Shown piece by piece: positions 22,566-33,465 of a DNA stretch of 64,000 nucleotides. Source of the stretch: Escarpia spicata (Eukaryota > Annelida > Polychaeta > Sabellida > Siboglinidae); assembly GCA_963995525.1 (NCBI GenBank), contig OZ023206.1:6781919-6845918 (forward strand). The letters are read 5' to 3'. The stretch's first letter is position 1; each line of letters begins with the position of its first letter. Under the pieces are notes generated by a model, which worked only from the letters and a program-made list of their open reading frames with translations, did no database searches and was not told where the DNA came from. The position numbers and the translations under genes were made by a program.

Positions 22566-24277
22566 ACTTAGACCAACATGTAAACCGGCGTGTGTGGTTT
22601 ACATTTGTTGAAATTTTGAATGTTTCCCTTGGACAGCGTCAATGTCTCCCTTTTATATATATTTTGCCGGATACCCCGAAGTTCTGAAATCGTCACCTTT
22701 TTTTCCTGTTCGCCTGGCATGCCACATACCGCCTGTATCCTCAGCATGTTGAGGCTAAACGTGTATCGGAAGAAGAAGAAGAAATTGGATTGACCTCTTG
22801 CCAAGCCCGGCAGCGCTCTTTTAAGCAGTAAAGATGCAAACGCATGGAAACATGTTCCTTCGAATTATGACGACATACTACGGTGATGGGAATCGCCGAT
22901 GTTTGACGTTAGACGTCGGCGGAAGGCTAACCGGAAGTTGTTTTTTAATAGGTAACAATACCTCTAATGGGTGATAATTAACAAATAGCCACGGTGCACG
23001 TGGTTCTTTACAGGGTGATGGTGAGATCAGAGTGGCGTTATTCTGTCTCATGCGATCATCTGGATATGGACCAGACAGTTACGCCATCTAACGGACGACG
23101 GTGTAGTTAATGATAATGAACTCCTGTCGAAACTGGGCAATAGGTTATATTACGTGCCGAAAACTTCGGATCCCCTCCACTGCTTGTACACATGCACTCA
23201 TGTTACTGAAGTACAAACACAATGTAATTGTTATAAATTGCATTTACTAATAGAAGAAATAAAATAAATAAAGGTAACACCACGTGTTCCGAGTTCGATT
23301 GAGACACAGTTATTGGTGTCGCTCGGGTAACTCGTGACGTCAGATAGTATATCGTAACATCAGGATAAATCCGTGATATAAACGTCACTTTGATGTTTTA
23401 TTGCCCCATAAAACTCAGCGGAAGTAACCGACGTTTGGCGGACGCTACCAAATATCCATGAGCATGCCTTATATGGAGCGTCAATGCTGGCGCAAACTGG
23501 AAACTGCGGGTACGCGGAGTTGGAGTTTGACCACATTGAGGATTCGTTCGCCATTACCGAGTTAAAGAGTGCCCGATATAATTAACATTATGCTGTTTGT
23601 GTGAATTTCTTTGAGGATTTGTGTAGTGTTAAGTTTTTGAATGATGTTTTCTGCAGCTTGGTATCAAAGTTATCAAATTATGATAGCTGTCAGTCGATGC
23701 TTTCCTGCATATAGATACAGGTGTCATTCAGATTTATGATGTCATCAGGGCAAATCACTGTCTGGTTCTAGCAGAAATGAAGGGGTGTCAGGTTAAAAGT
23801 TGGTTTGTGGGATAATGAAGTATGATAATTTCACGAATTTTGCTTAGCATTTGTGTCAATGGAGGTTAAATATGCTATGAAATGTTCAAGATTGTTAGAG
23901 AAAGTTTGCAGTAAATAAAGGAAACATGATAACGGTCGCCTATGGAAAACTCTAATGTGGTCTCGCCCCAATTAATATACCAATATGTTGTCATGGTCAT
24001 TTGTGATTAATAAAACATAATTTTAATAAAATAAATGCAGAGAATTACACTAACTACTATTAACAGGTTTACTGAATAACTACATTATAAATTAAAACAT
24101 AGATTAAAATTCTGAAGTAATTGTTCTAAACAATTTATATAAGCAATTATTGATAGAATTTGTTTCATGATAGAATGTGTAGACACTATTTAATAAAATG
24201 TTAACTATTAGAACATTTAACTGTATCTGGAAATAACCAGGTAAAGCAAATTTACCAGATCACGTTCCTCATTAATA
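22566..24277. other. Unassigned sequence
   Basis: A minus-strand 64-codon frame from ATG 23554 begins after GGTAATGGCGAACG (YY1-like) but has no recognised motif. A CCGGAAG ETS-like word occurs at 22930. Nothing here is firm enough to call. Confidence 0.35.
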
Positions 24278-24375
24278 TTCATGAAGTAATGACGCGTACA
24301 TTCGCACGCGCTCCGTCGTCAACGAAGCGGTCATTATTTTGCAGGGAGATAATGTGGGTGGTCATTTTCGTACCA
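24278..24375 (+). repeat. Dispersed ~100-bp repeat (inverted partner at 33.47-33.56 kb)
   Basis: ATTCATGAAGTAATGACGCG, then CGTC.(A)CAACGAA.CGGTCATTATTT and GCAGGGAGAT, are shared with the reverse complement of 33466-33560. The pair sits just outside the nested transposon block on either side. Confidence 0.7.
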
Positions 24376-25107
24376 AAATAAAATATTACATATTATAATA
24401 TAAAGTTACATGTTTTTTCTAAGTCACGTTATTATATTATATTGTTTACTTGCAAGCATGGTTATTTTAAAGTGTGTTTGCCTGTTAAAATGTGGCACTT
24501 TATTTCATGCTTCCAATGCTTCCTTCCAGATATTAACAACATGCTCATCATAATAATAATAAGATAACTTCTATTGCGCCTAAGTCCTTGGAAACCAAGC
24601 TCAGAGGCGCATCAAAACAAAATGATTGGTCAATCTCATAATCCATAAGTAGTATTCCAGTTGTCAACAGATGAGCCAAGGTGCTAGGGAGCTACGGTGG
24701 ATAAGCAAGGTCGTAAAGATCAGTTTTTAAATGACGACGGAATTTTGTGATATTTTCAACTGATCTAACACTAAGAGGGAGCAAATTCCAAAGAGTTGGT
24801 GCAGCAACAGAAAAAGCCTAATTCCAAAGCCGGTCAGAACCAGATGATCGAAGCTGGATAGGCCTTCCTACAGGAGTAAGCAATGAATGCAGATAAGATG
24901 GTTGCTTACTGGACAGTGTCTGGTATGTAATGGTACAGATCTTAAATGTTATACAATATCGTACAGGAAGCCAGTGCAAAGACTTCAAAAGTGGTACACA
25001 GCGAGAAAAACGAGATCTTGTAACTACTCTTGCTAGACAATTTTGGACATGCTGAAGTTTTGTGATATTCTTGCTAGCGATATTATAAAGGAGGTAATTG
25101 CAGTAGT

Positions 25108-25266
25108 TGTAATATTACTTACAAACAATGTATATAAGTAATGTAGAATGTTTATTCAAACATCTATGCACGATGTACATCGTGACCGAGTGCCATGTGC
25201 TCCGCCCGACCTCTGTTCTTATTTAGAACCAAGAAGGTGGCGCCACTGCTTCGCTAGATTACCACA
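25108..25266 (-). repeat. 3' LTR of the gypsy element (159 bp)
   Basis: The minus strand begins TGTGGTAATCTAGCGAAGC and ends GTAATATTACA. It is the direct-repeat partner of 31945-32127. Confidence 0.83.
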
Positions 25267-25281
25267 TCTTCCTTTCCATTA
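25267..25281 (-). other. Polypurine tract of the gypsy element
   Basis: The minus strand reads ATGGAAAGGAAGA directly before the 3' LTR, the expected site and composition for plus-strand priming. Confidence 0.65.
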
Positions 25282-25451
25282 TAAACAAGTTATTGTTGGT
25301 TACATATTTCGAAAGTTGACAATTATAACTTTATGAAGTACATATTGTCCTTAATGAGCTACTGCCTGACATATGCATACTGGTCCAAAACACCACCAGT
25401 CATAACTTTACATTTCCTGGATGTACCTTGATGGGGGTTTCCTAGCACGTT

Positions 25452-25653
25452 TTAGGCCCTTGGAAATGACTGGACGTTTATCATGGGCTCGGGTCGTGCC
25501 TGACCTTCGTTGCAACTCTTCACTCGCACCCTACTTTCAACCAGGGCATCTGTTGCTGTGTTTAAGTCAGCTTGAACTGGGCGGTTCGTATATTTCAGCC
25601 GTAAGTCACTTCGATTTCTTCTCAGCATGACCTCTGAATCTGTCTCAACCTGG
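25452..25653 (-). pseudogene. Gypsy Pol C-terminal tail beyond the LINE insertion
   Basis: On the minus strand RSYQVETDSEVMLRRNRSDLR is the typical post-integrase chromodomain/GPY-like tail of gypsy elements (compare VxxxxGxxYRRNRRHLR). It belongs to the reading lost at 27532, separated by the 1.8-kb LINE. It ends with a stop at 25452. Confidence 0.6.
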
Positions 25654-25668
25654 TAAGACCGTTGCAAC

Positions 25669-27500
25669 AACCTGAAGAGTTGCAACGAAGGTCAGGCACG
25701 AGGTCATACAAACCTCAGAGTCAGCGGAAGAGAGTCTCAAGTTCGCTGAGGACTTGAATTCCTTCTTTGGGCGTTTTGACCGGCATGACTTCTCACGTGA
25801 GCGTCAGGAGGCGGTGGATGATATTGAGTCTCAGCTCACTGAGGATGATACCCCAGAAACAACTCCTGATGACGTCAGTAAGATCTTCAAGCACGTTAAT
25901 CCTCACAAGGCAACTGGGCCTGACAACGTCAGTGGTCGGGTCCTCAAGGAGTGCCATGCTCAGCTGGGTGCAGTGTTCAGCATCCTTTTCAACTGGTCTC
26001 TGAAGCAGCATCGCATCCCCCCGGCCTGGAAATCGTCAGTTATATGTCCTGTCCCCAAGAAACTTGTGCCATCTGTTCTCAACGACTACCGCCCAGTGGC
26101 GCTTACCTCAATCGTCATGAAGTGCTTTGAGCGACTCGTACTTCGTCCCCTCCTGGAGCATGTTGGGGATCAACTGGATCCCCTCCAATTTGCGTATAAA
26201 CACAATCGAGGTGTGGATGATGAGGTCCTCACTCTATGTCATAATGTGTACACTCACTTGGAAAAGCCCAAGTCGTTTGCCAGGATAGTCTTTATTGACT
26301 TTTCGTCGGCTTTCAACACCATCCAGCCACACATCATGATGAGTAAACTTGTCAATATGCATGTGAACCCACACATCATCTTGTGGGTAAACCAGTTTCT
26401 TACTGAGCGTACGCAAGTAGTGCGCTATAATGGTGCTGTTTCGAGCTCACTCTTCACTTTCACTGGTGCCCCCCAGGGCTCTGTGATCTCCCCTGTTCTG
26501 TTCACACTTTACACAGACGACTGTCGTAGCAGCCAGGAGAGCGTCAATTTCATTAAATACAGCGATGACACAGCTATCGTCGACCTATCCGGCTCTGATC
26601 AAGTGTGTGCGTGCGCTGTAGCTGATTTCACATTGTGGTGCGACAATCATTTCCTAGACCTGAACGTTCGTAAAACTGAAGAACTCATAATAGATTTTAG
26701 GAAAAATCCTACTTCTCCCAAGAGACTATTCATTAACCGAGAGTGTGTAAGGAGAGTAGATGAATACAAGCATCTCGGCACTATCATAGATGCAAAGCTC
26801 ACATTTGGTGACAATACAGCGATAATTAACAGAAAGTGCCAGCAAAAGCTGTATTTCTTACGCAAGCTCAGGTCACTCAGTGTCAGCACACATGTTCTAC
26901 AAACCTTCTACAGATGCTACATAGAAAGCTCTATTACGTTTGGGTTTCTTGTGTGGTACGGCGGCCTGAGTATCGTGCATCGCAACACTCTGGCGCGAAC
27001 AGTCAGGGTTAGTGGCAAGGTGGTGGGAAAAAAGCAGACCAGTCTAGAGGATCTATACAGGCAACGGGCAGAGAGAAAGGGAAGGAATGTCTCCTCAGAC
27101 CCCGAACATCCCCTGTTTCCATGCTATAAACTACTTCCTTCTGGCCGTCGCTTTCAACTCCCTCACTGCAAACTGAACCGCACTCGAAACTCTTTTGTCC
27201 CCTCGTCAATAAGACAAATGAATGAGTAACTGACCTTCGTTCCCCTCCATCTCTGCCAGTCTGACACTGAGTGAGCCTGAGATGATTTGTGAGATGATTT
27301 AAATTTAACTTAACTTTATAAAAACTGTTGTAACTTATTTAACATATTTAATTAATTTATTTAACCGATATAACTGTTATTACTTTTTATTTTTACATTG
27401 TGTATATTGCATGTACATTTGTTTTATATGTCTTAATATGCTGCTACACTCCACATGAATTTCCCTCACAAGGGACAATAAAGTATTGTGATTGTGATTG
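25669..27500 (+). mobile_element. Rex1/Babar-like LINE inserted in the gypsy element
   Basis: It is bounded by imperfect target duplications AAGACCGTTGCAAC (25655-25668) and AAGACCGTGGTGCAAC (27501-27516). The 3' end is GGGACAATAAAGTATTGTGA followed by TTGTGATTG. It is 5'-truncated: the reverse transcriptase is present but no endonuclease. Its orientation is opposite to the gypsy element. Confidence 0.78.
25754..27229 (+). CDS. Rex1-like LINE reverse transcriptase, open for 491 codons
   Basis: The frame is uninterrupted. Motifs in order are HKATGPDNVSGRVLK (residues ~50-65), PVPKKLVPSVLNDYRPVALTS, FIDFSSAFNTIQPH (catalytic Asp, ~180), GAPQGSVISPVLFTLYTDDC, the second catalytic box KYSDDTAIVD (SDD in place of ADD), then KTEELIIDFRK and YKHLGTIID. 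The C terminus has the family's NTLARTVRVSGK and GRRFQLPHCKLNRTRNSF phrases. Open length and few defects suggest it is the youngest insertion of the nest. The protein start is arbitrary because the 5' end is truncated. Confidence 0.82.
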   Translation: MNSFFGRFDRHDFSRERQEAVDDIESQLTEDDTPETTPDDVSKIFKHVNPHKATGPDNVSGRVLKECHAQLGAVFSILFNWSLKQHRIPPAWKSSVICPVPKKLVPSVLNDYRPVALTSIVMKCFERLVLRPLLEHVGDQLDPLQFAYKHNRGVDDEVLTLCHNVYTHLEKPKSFARIVFIDFSSAFNTIQPHIMMSKLVNMHVNPHIILWVNQFLTERTQVVRYNGAVSSSLFTFTGAPQGSVISPVLFTLYTDDCRSSQESVNFIKYSDDTAIVDLSGSDQVCACAVADFTLWCDNHFLDLNVRKTEELIIDFRKNPTSPKRLFINRECVRRVDEYKHLGTIIDAKLTFGDNTAIINRKCQQKLYFLRKLRSLSVSTHVLQTFYRCYIESSITFGFLVWYGGLSIVHRNTLARTVRVSGKVVGKKQTSLEDLYRQRAERKGRNVSSDPEHPLFPCYKLLPSGRRFQLPHCKLNRTRNSFVPSSIRQMNE

Positions 27501-27531
27501 AAGACCGTGGTGCAACGTCTTGTATGACCGT

Positions 27532-28176
27532 TCAATCCTGGGAGCACAGTCCATCGTTATAATTGCGGAGTCTCACTCTGTCGCCTGTCTTGAGTGGAGG
27601 CAGTGTGCGAGTTCCTTTGTTGTGGTACTTGCTTCGTCTTTCCTTTTGACTCTGCTTCTTTTGTACCACCTCCTCTGAGTTGTGTGGAGTCAACAAGTCT
27701 CTGTTTATTGGCAAGTTCGACCGAAGTTTCCGGTTCATCAACAATTCCGCTGGAGACTTGCAAATCTGTAAAGGTGTCGTCCGATATATTAGTAAGTTCT
27801 TCATGAAATCCTCTCCGCTATCCCGTGATTTCTTCAGGAGATTTTTGAAAATTTTCACAGAACTTTCAGTTAGACCATTTGACTTTGGGTAGTGCGGGCT
27901 TGAGGTATTGTGCAAAAATTTCTAGTTCTTTGCAAATTCTGCGCTTACATACTGTGGCCCATTGTCTCTAAACAGAACATCAGGAATCCTATGTCGTGCA
28001 AATATGTCTTTCAGACAAGCTTGAACCTCAAAGTAGTTTGAGAAGTAGCCCGTCACTACAATGTAGTTCTTGCCGTCCCATGTGAACAAATCGCTTCCCA
28101 GCTTTTGCCCCGCTCTATTTGGCGATTCATGTGGAAGTAGAGGTTCTTTCTGGTGCTGAGGTTTGTATTGATTCAT
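27532..28176 (-). pseudogene. Gypsy integrase catalytic core and linker
   Basis: It resumes after the array at KEPLLPHESPNRAGQKLGSD with DLFTWDGKNYIVV (first Asp), then FRDNGPQYVSAEFA (second Asp), a stop, and SPHYPKSNGLTESSVKIFK (Glu). This D,D,E core joins element DNA to the host. It ends with GDRVRLRNYNDGLCSQD, where the Rex1-like LINE interrupts it. Confidence 0.78.
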
Positions 28177-28860
28177 GTGGAAGTAGAGGTTCTGTCTGGT
28201 GCTGAGGTTTGTATTGATTCATGTGGAAATAGAGGTTCCGTCTGGTGCTGAGGTTTGTATTGATTCATGTGGAAGTAGAGGTTCCGTCTGGTGCTGAGGT
28301 TTGTATTGATTCATGTGGAAGTAGAGGTTCTGTCTGGTGCTGAGGTTTGTATTGATTCATGTGGAAGTAGAGGTTCTGTCTGGTGCTGAGGTTTGTATTG
28401 ATTCATGTGGAAGTAGAGATTCCGTCTGGTGCTGAGGTTTGTATTGATTCATGTGGAAGTAGAGGTTCTGTCTGGTACTGAGGTTTGTATTGATTCATGT
28501 GGAAGTAGAGATTCCGTCTGGTGCTGAGGTTTGTATTGATTCATGTGGAAGTAGAGGTTCTGTCTGGTGCTGAGGTTTGTATTGATTCATGTGGAAGTAG
28601 AGGTTATGTCTGGTGCTGAGGTTTGTATTGATTCATGTGGAAGTAGAGGTTCTGTCTGGTGCTGAGGTTTGTATTGATTCATGTGGAAGTAGAGGTTCCG
28701 TCTGGTGCTGAGGTTTGTATTGATTCATGTGGAAGTAGAGGTTCTGTCTGGTGCTGAGGTTTGTATTGATTCATGTGGAAGTAGAGGTTCTGTCTGGTGC
28801 TGAGGTTTGTATTGATTCATGTGGAAGTAGAGGTTCTGTCTGGTGCTGAGGTTTGTATTT
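28125..28860 (-). repeat. 46-bp tandem array inside the integrase coding region (~16 copies)
   Basis: The unit is ATTCATGTGGAAGTAG followed by AGGTTCTGTCTGGTGCTGAG and GTTTGTATTG (plus strand). It corresponds to the integrase coding text around KPQHQ(T)EPLLPHES. Copies differ by only one or two bases. Because 46 is not a multiple of three, each added copy shifts the frame. Confidence 0.95.
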
Positions 28861-29325
28861 CAGGCAAGTTCTGCACTGATTCACCAAACCTGTGATGTCT
28901 GCTTTCATGCGTGGCCAATACACAACTTCACGAGCACGTTTCTTACATTGTTCCATTCCCAGAAATCCTTGGTGTATCTTAAGCTTCTTCAAGCTTGTGG
29001 GAATCACAATCTTACTTCCCTTGAAAATGACACCGTCGATCACTAACAATTCTTCTCTGCATTTCCAGAACTCACGGACTTCCATGTCACACAAATCTTT
29101 ATTTGGAGGCCATCCTTTCTGGATCATCTGGATAAGAGGCTTCATACCCTTTTCTGTCTCACATCTTATTTGGTCCATTCTCTCACTAGAGACTGGCATG
29201 TTTGATGTTATCATGTTGACATAAACTTGTACATCTTCTTCTGTAGAAGACTGGACCTCATTGGGATATGTCGCCCTGGACAATGCATCAGCTGTATGCA
29301 TGAATGTTCCTGGTGTGTACGACAC
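28771..29325 (-). pseudogene. Gypsy integrase N-terminal zinc-binding region
   Basis: It reads from the RNase H linker (SYTPGTFMHTADALSRA) into the integrase N-terminal HHCC region (KIHQGFLGMEQCKKRARE, then VYWPRMKADI, NQCRTCLKYKPQHQ). At KYKPQHQ the frame enters the 46-bp tandem array and is lost. Confidence 0.75.
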
Positions 29326-29400
29326 CTTCAGTGTGTATTTCTGGAGTCTGATAATAAGTCTCTGTATTCTCAGTGGGCAATCATTCAGGGACTTGTGAAA

Positions 29401-30604
29401 TTAATTCACAAGTGGTTTATGATCGGTTTCAACAATCACTGATTGTCCATATATGAACTGATGGAATCGTTCACACGCAAACACGATGCTGAGAAGTTCC
29501 TTCTCAATTTGCGCGTATCTTGTTTCAGCACTTGTCATCGCTTTGGTTGCATAGGCTACTGGCTGCCATTCGCCATGATGTTGTTGCAGAATCACTGCAC
29601 CAAGACCACACTGAGAAGCATCTGATGAGATTTTCAGTCTTCGATGGATCGTAGAATTTCAGCAGAGGCTGGGTGGATAACAAAGTTTTGAGATCTTGCC
29701 ATGCCTGCTCTTGCTCTCGTCCCCATTGCCACTCAACAGTCGAATCAATCAGAATGTGGAGTTTCTCAGTCTTCGTCGACTGGTTGTAGATGAACTTTCC
29801 AAGATAATTGACCATTCCTAGAAATCTCTGCACTTCTACCTTTCTATTTGGCCTGGACATGGTCATTATGGCAGAAACCTTATGCTAATGTGGTTGGACC
29901 CCACGTTCCGTCAAGACATCACCAATGAACACAAGCTTCTTCACACCTAACTCACACTTGTTTCGGTTGAGCTATAAGTTGGCCTTTCTCGTGGTTTCCA
30001 ACACATCACGCAGTCGCTCATCATGCTCCGCCTTTGTACTACCCCACACTATGATGTCATCCACCGTAGTATCTACGCCATCAATATGCTCAAACAGCAT
30101 GTGGACTTTCTTGTGATAAACGTCTGGAGCTGATGATATTCCAAACGGAAGCCTGAGAAACTTGTACCTACCAAATGGAGTGTTAAAGACTGACTGTTTT
30201 GTGCTGTCTTCATCAAGTTTCATTTGCCAAAACCCACTTTACGCGTCCAACTTACTGAAGTATTTGGCATCGCTAAACTGAGCCATTATCTCATCACGTG
30301 TTGGTAACTTGTAATGTTCACGCCTAATTGCTCGATTTAGGTCACGTGGGTCAAGACATACCCTGTGATCACCGTTTTTCTTTTCAACCAACACTAATGA
30401 ATTAATCCAATCGGTTGACTCCTCGACCTTTTCAATAACCTCCAGCTTTTCCATGCGTTCAAATGCATCCCTAAGTTTACCTTTTTGAGCAAATGGTATT
30501 TTTCTTGCTGGGTGTGACATTTTCATCGACAGTGATAGAGTATTCTCCTTCAAACAAATGACACATTTACAACCTTCTCTGTATGGGATACTTTCCCAAC
30601 ACAC
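29401..30604 (-). pseudogene. Gypsy reverse transcriptase and RNase H, interrupted by stops
   Basis: RT text starts KGKLRDAFERMEKLEVIEKV and continues WINSLVLVEKKNGDHRVCLDPRDLN. The catalytic box reads VDTTVDDIIVWG (VDD at 30064-30056), followed by RFLGMVNYLGKFI. RNase H shows LQQHHGEWQPVAYATKAM, EKELLSIVFACERFHQF and VETDHKPL. Stops follow SKLDA (about 30239), KANL (29972) and DHKPLVN (29401), and the frame shifts near 29525-29600. The RT copies element RNA into DNA; here it is inactive. Confidence 0.78.
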
Positions 30605-30667
30605 CGGCCCAGAACTGGAACATCTCCACCATCATAACCCTTCAGGGAAATAGTTGTCTTATGGACT

Positions 30668-31027
30668 TTAGGGACAGGTTTCAAAATGCTTTAGGTCATC
30701 TTGGGACAGCACATTAGCATGTGCTCCTGTATCAAGCTTACAGGGAACAATACACCGATTCACCATCAGTGGGTGAACCCATTCAGAGTGTACCGAGTTA
30801 ACCAACAGTTCATAAGTTTTCATGTCAACAATGCCAACAAACAGTTCTCCCTGGTCATCTTCATCATCTACGACATTCATCGACCTCTGGGGACAACATC
30901 TGATAAAGTGTCCTCGTCTCTGACACTTGATGGACGTCTTCACTCTCTCCGCTTTCCCTGCTGCACATGCTTCAACACCATGGACTGGTTGGCTATCACT
31001 TGATCTTGGGCATCCTTTATGTCCCAT
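30668..31027 (-). pseudogene. Gypsy zinc knuckle and aspartic protease
   Basis: The frame contains a CCHC-type remnant (KCQRRGHFIRCCP) about 35 residues in, then a protease core CKLDTGAHANVL with the catalytic DTG triad. The protease would cut the Gag-Pol polyprotein. Sequence upstream of the knuckle is replaced by the 148-bp tandem array, so the Gag part cannot be read. Confidence 0.68.
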
Positions 31028-31700
31028 GTGAACGTATTGTACAGTTCCAGTGTCTCTCCCCTATAACATGTAGCAGTATGGACGTCTTCACTCTCTCCGC
31101 TTTCCCTGCTGCACATACTTCAACACCATGGACTGGCTGGCTATCACTTGATCTTGGGCATCCTTTATGTCCCATGTGAACGTATTGTACAGTTCCAGTG
31201 CCTCTCCCCTATAACCTGTAGCAGTATGGACGTCTTCACTCTCTCCGCTTTCCCTGCTGCACATACTTCAACACCATGGACTGGCTGGCTACCACTTGAT
31301 CTTGGGCATCCTTTATGTCCCATGTGAACGTATTGTACAGTTCCAGTGCCTCTCCCCTATAACATGTAGCAGTATGGACGTCTTCACTCTCTCCACTTTC
31401 CCTGCTGCACATACTTCAACACCATGGACTGGCTGGCTATCACTTGATCTTAGGCATCCTTTATGTCCCATGTGAACGTATTGTACAGTTCCAGTGCATC
31501 TCCCCTATAACATGTAGCAGTGTGGAAGTCTTCACTCTCTCCACTTTCCCTGCTGCACATGCTTCAACACCATGGACTGGTTGGCTATCACTTGATCTTA
31601 GGCATCCTTTATGTCCCATGTGAACGTATTGTACAGTTCCAGTGCCTCTCCCCTATAACATGTAGCAGTATGGATGTCTTCACTCTCTCCGCTCTAAATA
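30885..31700 (-). repeat. 148-bp tandem array in the gag-pol region (about 5 copies)
   Basis: The word GACGTCTTCACTCTCTCC (with variants) recurs at 30933, 31081, 31229, 31377, 31525 and 31673, each exactly 148 bases apart. The unit includes coding sequence around the zinc knuckle. 148 is not divisible by three, so the array destroys the Gag frame. Confidence 0.95.
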
Positions 31701-31924
31701 TAGTTCAAACTTCTGTCAGAACTTAGCCAGTTGTCAGACCCATTCCCTGTGGGCTGCAGCCCGGGTGGTGGGGGTAAGTTATCCGTAGTTCATTGCACAG
31801 AGTCAACAGCAGACATTACAAGTAAATCTCGTCCACATTTCAGTCACTTGTTATCGCTCAGTCACTTATTCGGCGATTTAACCACCTCAGTTCTATCAAT
31901 TTCTAGCCTCTTGTTCCTAATATC
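31701..31924. other. Gypsy leader between array and primer-binding site
   Basis: No open frame resembling Gag is present in these ~220 bases. The space expected to hold matrix/capsid coding sequence is absent. Confidence 0.5.
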
Positions 31925-31944
31925 TCGTGTTTCTTCTGTCACCA
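31925..31944 (-). other. Primer-binding site of the gypsy element
   Basis: Immediately inside the 5' LTR the minus strand reads TGGTGACAGAAG. TGG pairs with the CCA end of a tRNA and sits where first-strand priming is expected. The tRNA species was not identified. Confidence 0.6.
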
Positions 31945-32127
31945 TGTAATATTACTTTAAAACAATGTATATAAGTAATGTAGAATGTTTATTCAAACAT
32001 CTATGTACGATGTACATCGTGACCGAGTGCCATGTGCTCCGCCCGACCTCTGGTCGCATTCACCAACACTACCTGTTCGTATTTTAGGTTCAAGAAGGTG
32101 ACGCCACTGCTTCGCTAGATTACCACA
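31945..32127 (-). repeat. 5' LTR of the gypsy element (183 bp)
   Basis: It starts TGTGGTAATC and ends ATTACA on the minus strand. It matches the 3' LTR except for a ~24-bp extra segment and about ten substitutions, so the insertion is not recent. Confidence 0.83.
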
Positions 32128-32510
32128 ATAGTCAAGTCTGCTGCTAACAAGCGCTGTTGCGATAGTTTTAGCAACAGAAAATGACATATACCGGCGAAGA
32201 TCACGAATATTATAAAAACAGCAGCAACATGTTTGAGATATGTGTTGTCGGAAATTGAAGTTACTATCAAAGATCACTCCTAGATTCCGCACCGAGGTTG
32301 CTGGCGTGATATGTTGATTCAAAATACGAGTATGGAAAAAAACATCTATTTTACTACGCTGCATCGGATAAATTCAGTTTCATTTGCATTTAATTTCAAC
32401 TTGCTGTCAGTCATCTAGTGGAAGATATCTTGAAGGCAATCACTAAGTTGGTTAAGGGAGCGATTTGTATCAGGGACAGCCTTTTCAAAAACAGCATCAC
32501 TCACGCCTGT

Positions 32511-33465
32511 GTCTATGAGGTATTTGAAAATGCTATTATATGTCATTATGCTACGGGTGCCAGCCAGCCAAATCATGTAATCAATATAATAAATGTAATT
32601 CATAGTTACGTATGTCATGGTGACAGTTAAGTTGTTACTTATGTTTGTGTTTTTCTGTATAACTGTTCTGCCACACTGTTATTATTTTACAAAACTGAAA
32701 ACCGTATTTTTCATATAACTTTATTTCAGATTATCATAAATAATTTTTTTTTTATAGTGTTTTATGATTTGTTTTTTAACAATTGATAGAACTTAACATA
32801 TTTTTGCATATTATTTTATCATGTGACTGAACCATTACATTTACATATTCGGTTAATAATAAGTAAGTGCAATGATCTGGTACTGGTCGTTTGGGCGACA
32901 AAACACGCTTGACCTACTGCTGTAACCTTTGACCTGACATCCTATGGCAGTCAATAGTAGATAATAACTAGAGCTTACAATATATTTCTACATAATACTA
33001 ATACATGGACAAACCCAGCTTTGTTTATTGTCATGTCCTAATATGAAGCATTAAAGGCACGAAATAAGGCACCTTCCCTACCCATTGAAAATATTTAGAT
33101 TATATATAGATTATGATGTTTAACCATATATCATTTGTAAATCATGTATATAATTTAACTGTTGGCCAAAATGGAAGCACCAACCAGTGGGTAGGAAAGG
33201 TGCAATTTTGTAGACAAAACATTTGAAAAGGTGCACAGCGTATCTAGAATCTGGTTTTCAGCCATTCGATATAATTTCAGTTGTGTACCCATGTTTATGC
33301 CAAAAATTGTATCCAAACCCCCTGGACCCACCTCAGGATCCGCCCCCTGTCCCTTGTTGTAATACCACATTTCAATTGCAAAACATATTTTAATATTAAG
33401 TGAACAAGGACGTAAGTAACGCGTAACGCGCAACTTTGCTTATTTTAGTTTTGTAGGGAAATGCC
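32511..33465. other. Unassigned AT-rich sequence
   Basis: No motif, array or splice pattern is supported. The minus-strand 92-codon frame at 33155-33433 lacks recognisable features. Confidence 0.4.

Larger units (their letters stand above)
25108..32127 (-). mobile_element. Ty3/gypsy-type LTR retrotransposon with both LTRs, nested in LINE-E
   Basis: The ends are directly repeated TGT...ACA LTRs flanked by 5-bp duplications (GTAGT at 25103-25107, ATAGT at 32128-32132 on the plus strand). Minus-strand order is: 5' LTR, primer-binding site, zinc knuckle and protease, RT, RNase H, integrase, C-terminal tail, polypurine tract, 3' LTR. gag is almost entirely missing. Two tandem arrays and a 1.8-kb LINE have inserted or expanded within it. 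The reading frames carry several stops, so it cannot move by itself. Confidence 0.85.
24545..32510 (-). mobile_element. 5'-truncated CR1/L2-type LINE (LINE-E), split by a 7-kb LTR element
   Basis: The 3' half (25102-24545) reads NYLLYNIASKNITKLQHVQN, SLHWLPVRYCITFK, FSVAAPTLWNLLPLSVRS and KFRRHLKTDLYDLAYPP, with a TAG before FSVAAP, and ends in a TTA run. The 5' half (32510-32133) reads VPDTNRSLNQLSDCLQDIFH, KLKLNANETEFI, NLGVIFDSNFNF and ALVSSRLDYC. The two halves join in frame at DYC/NYLL when the 25108-32127 insertion is removed, leaving the 5-bp duplication ACTAY. Everything upstream of the late RT region is missing, as usual for LINEs. Interruptions show that it is dead. Confidence 0.82.

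Noticed and set aside
28125..28860. CRISPR-like array (regular 46-bp spacing)
   Set aside because: There are no variable spacers; the whole unit is tandemly repeated and derives from integrase coding sequence in a eukaryotic element.
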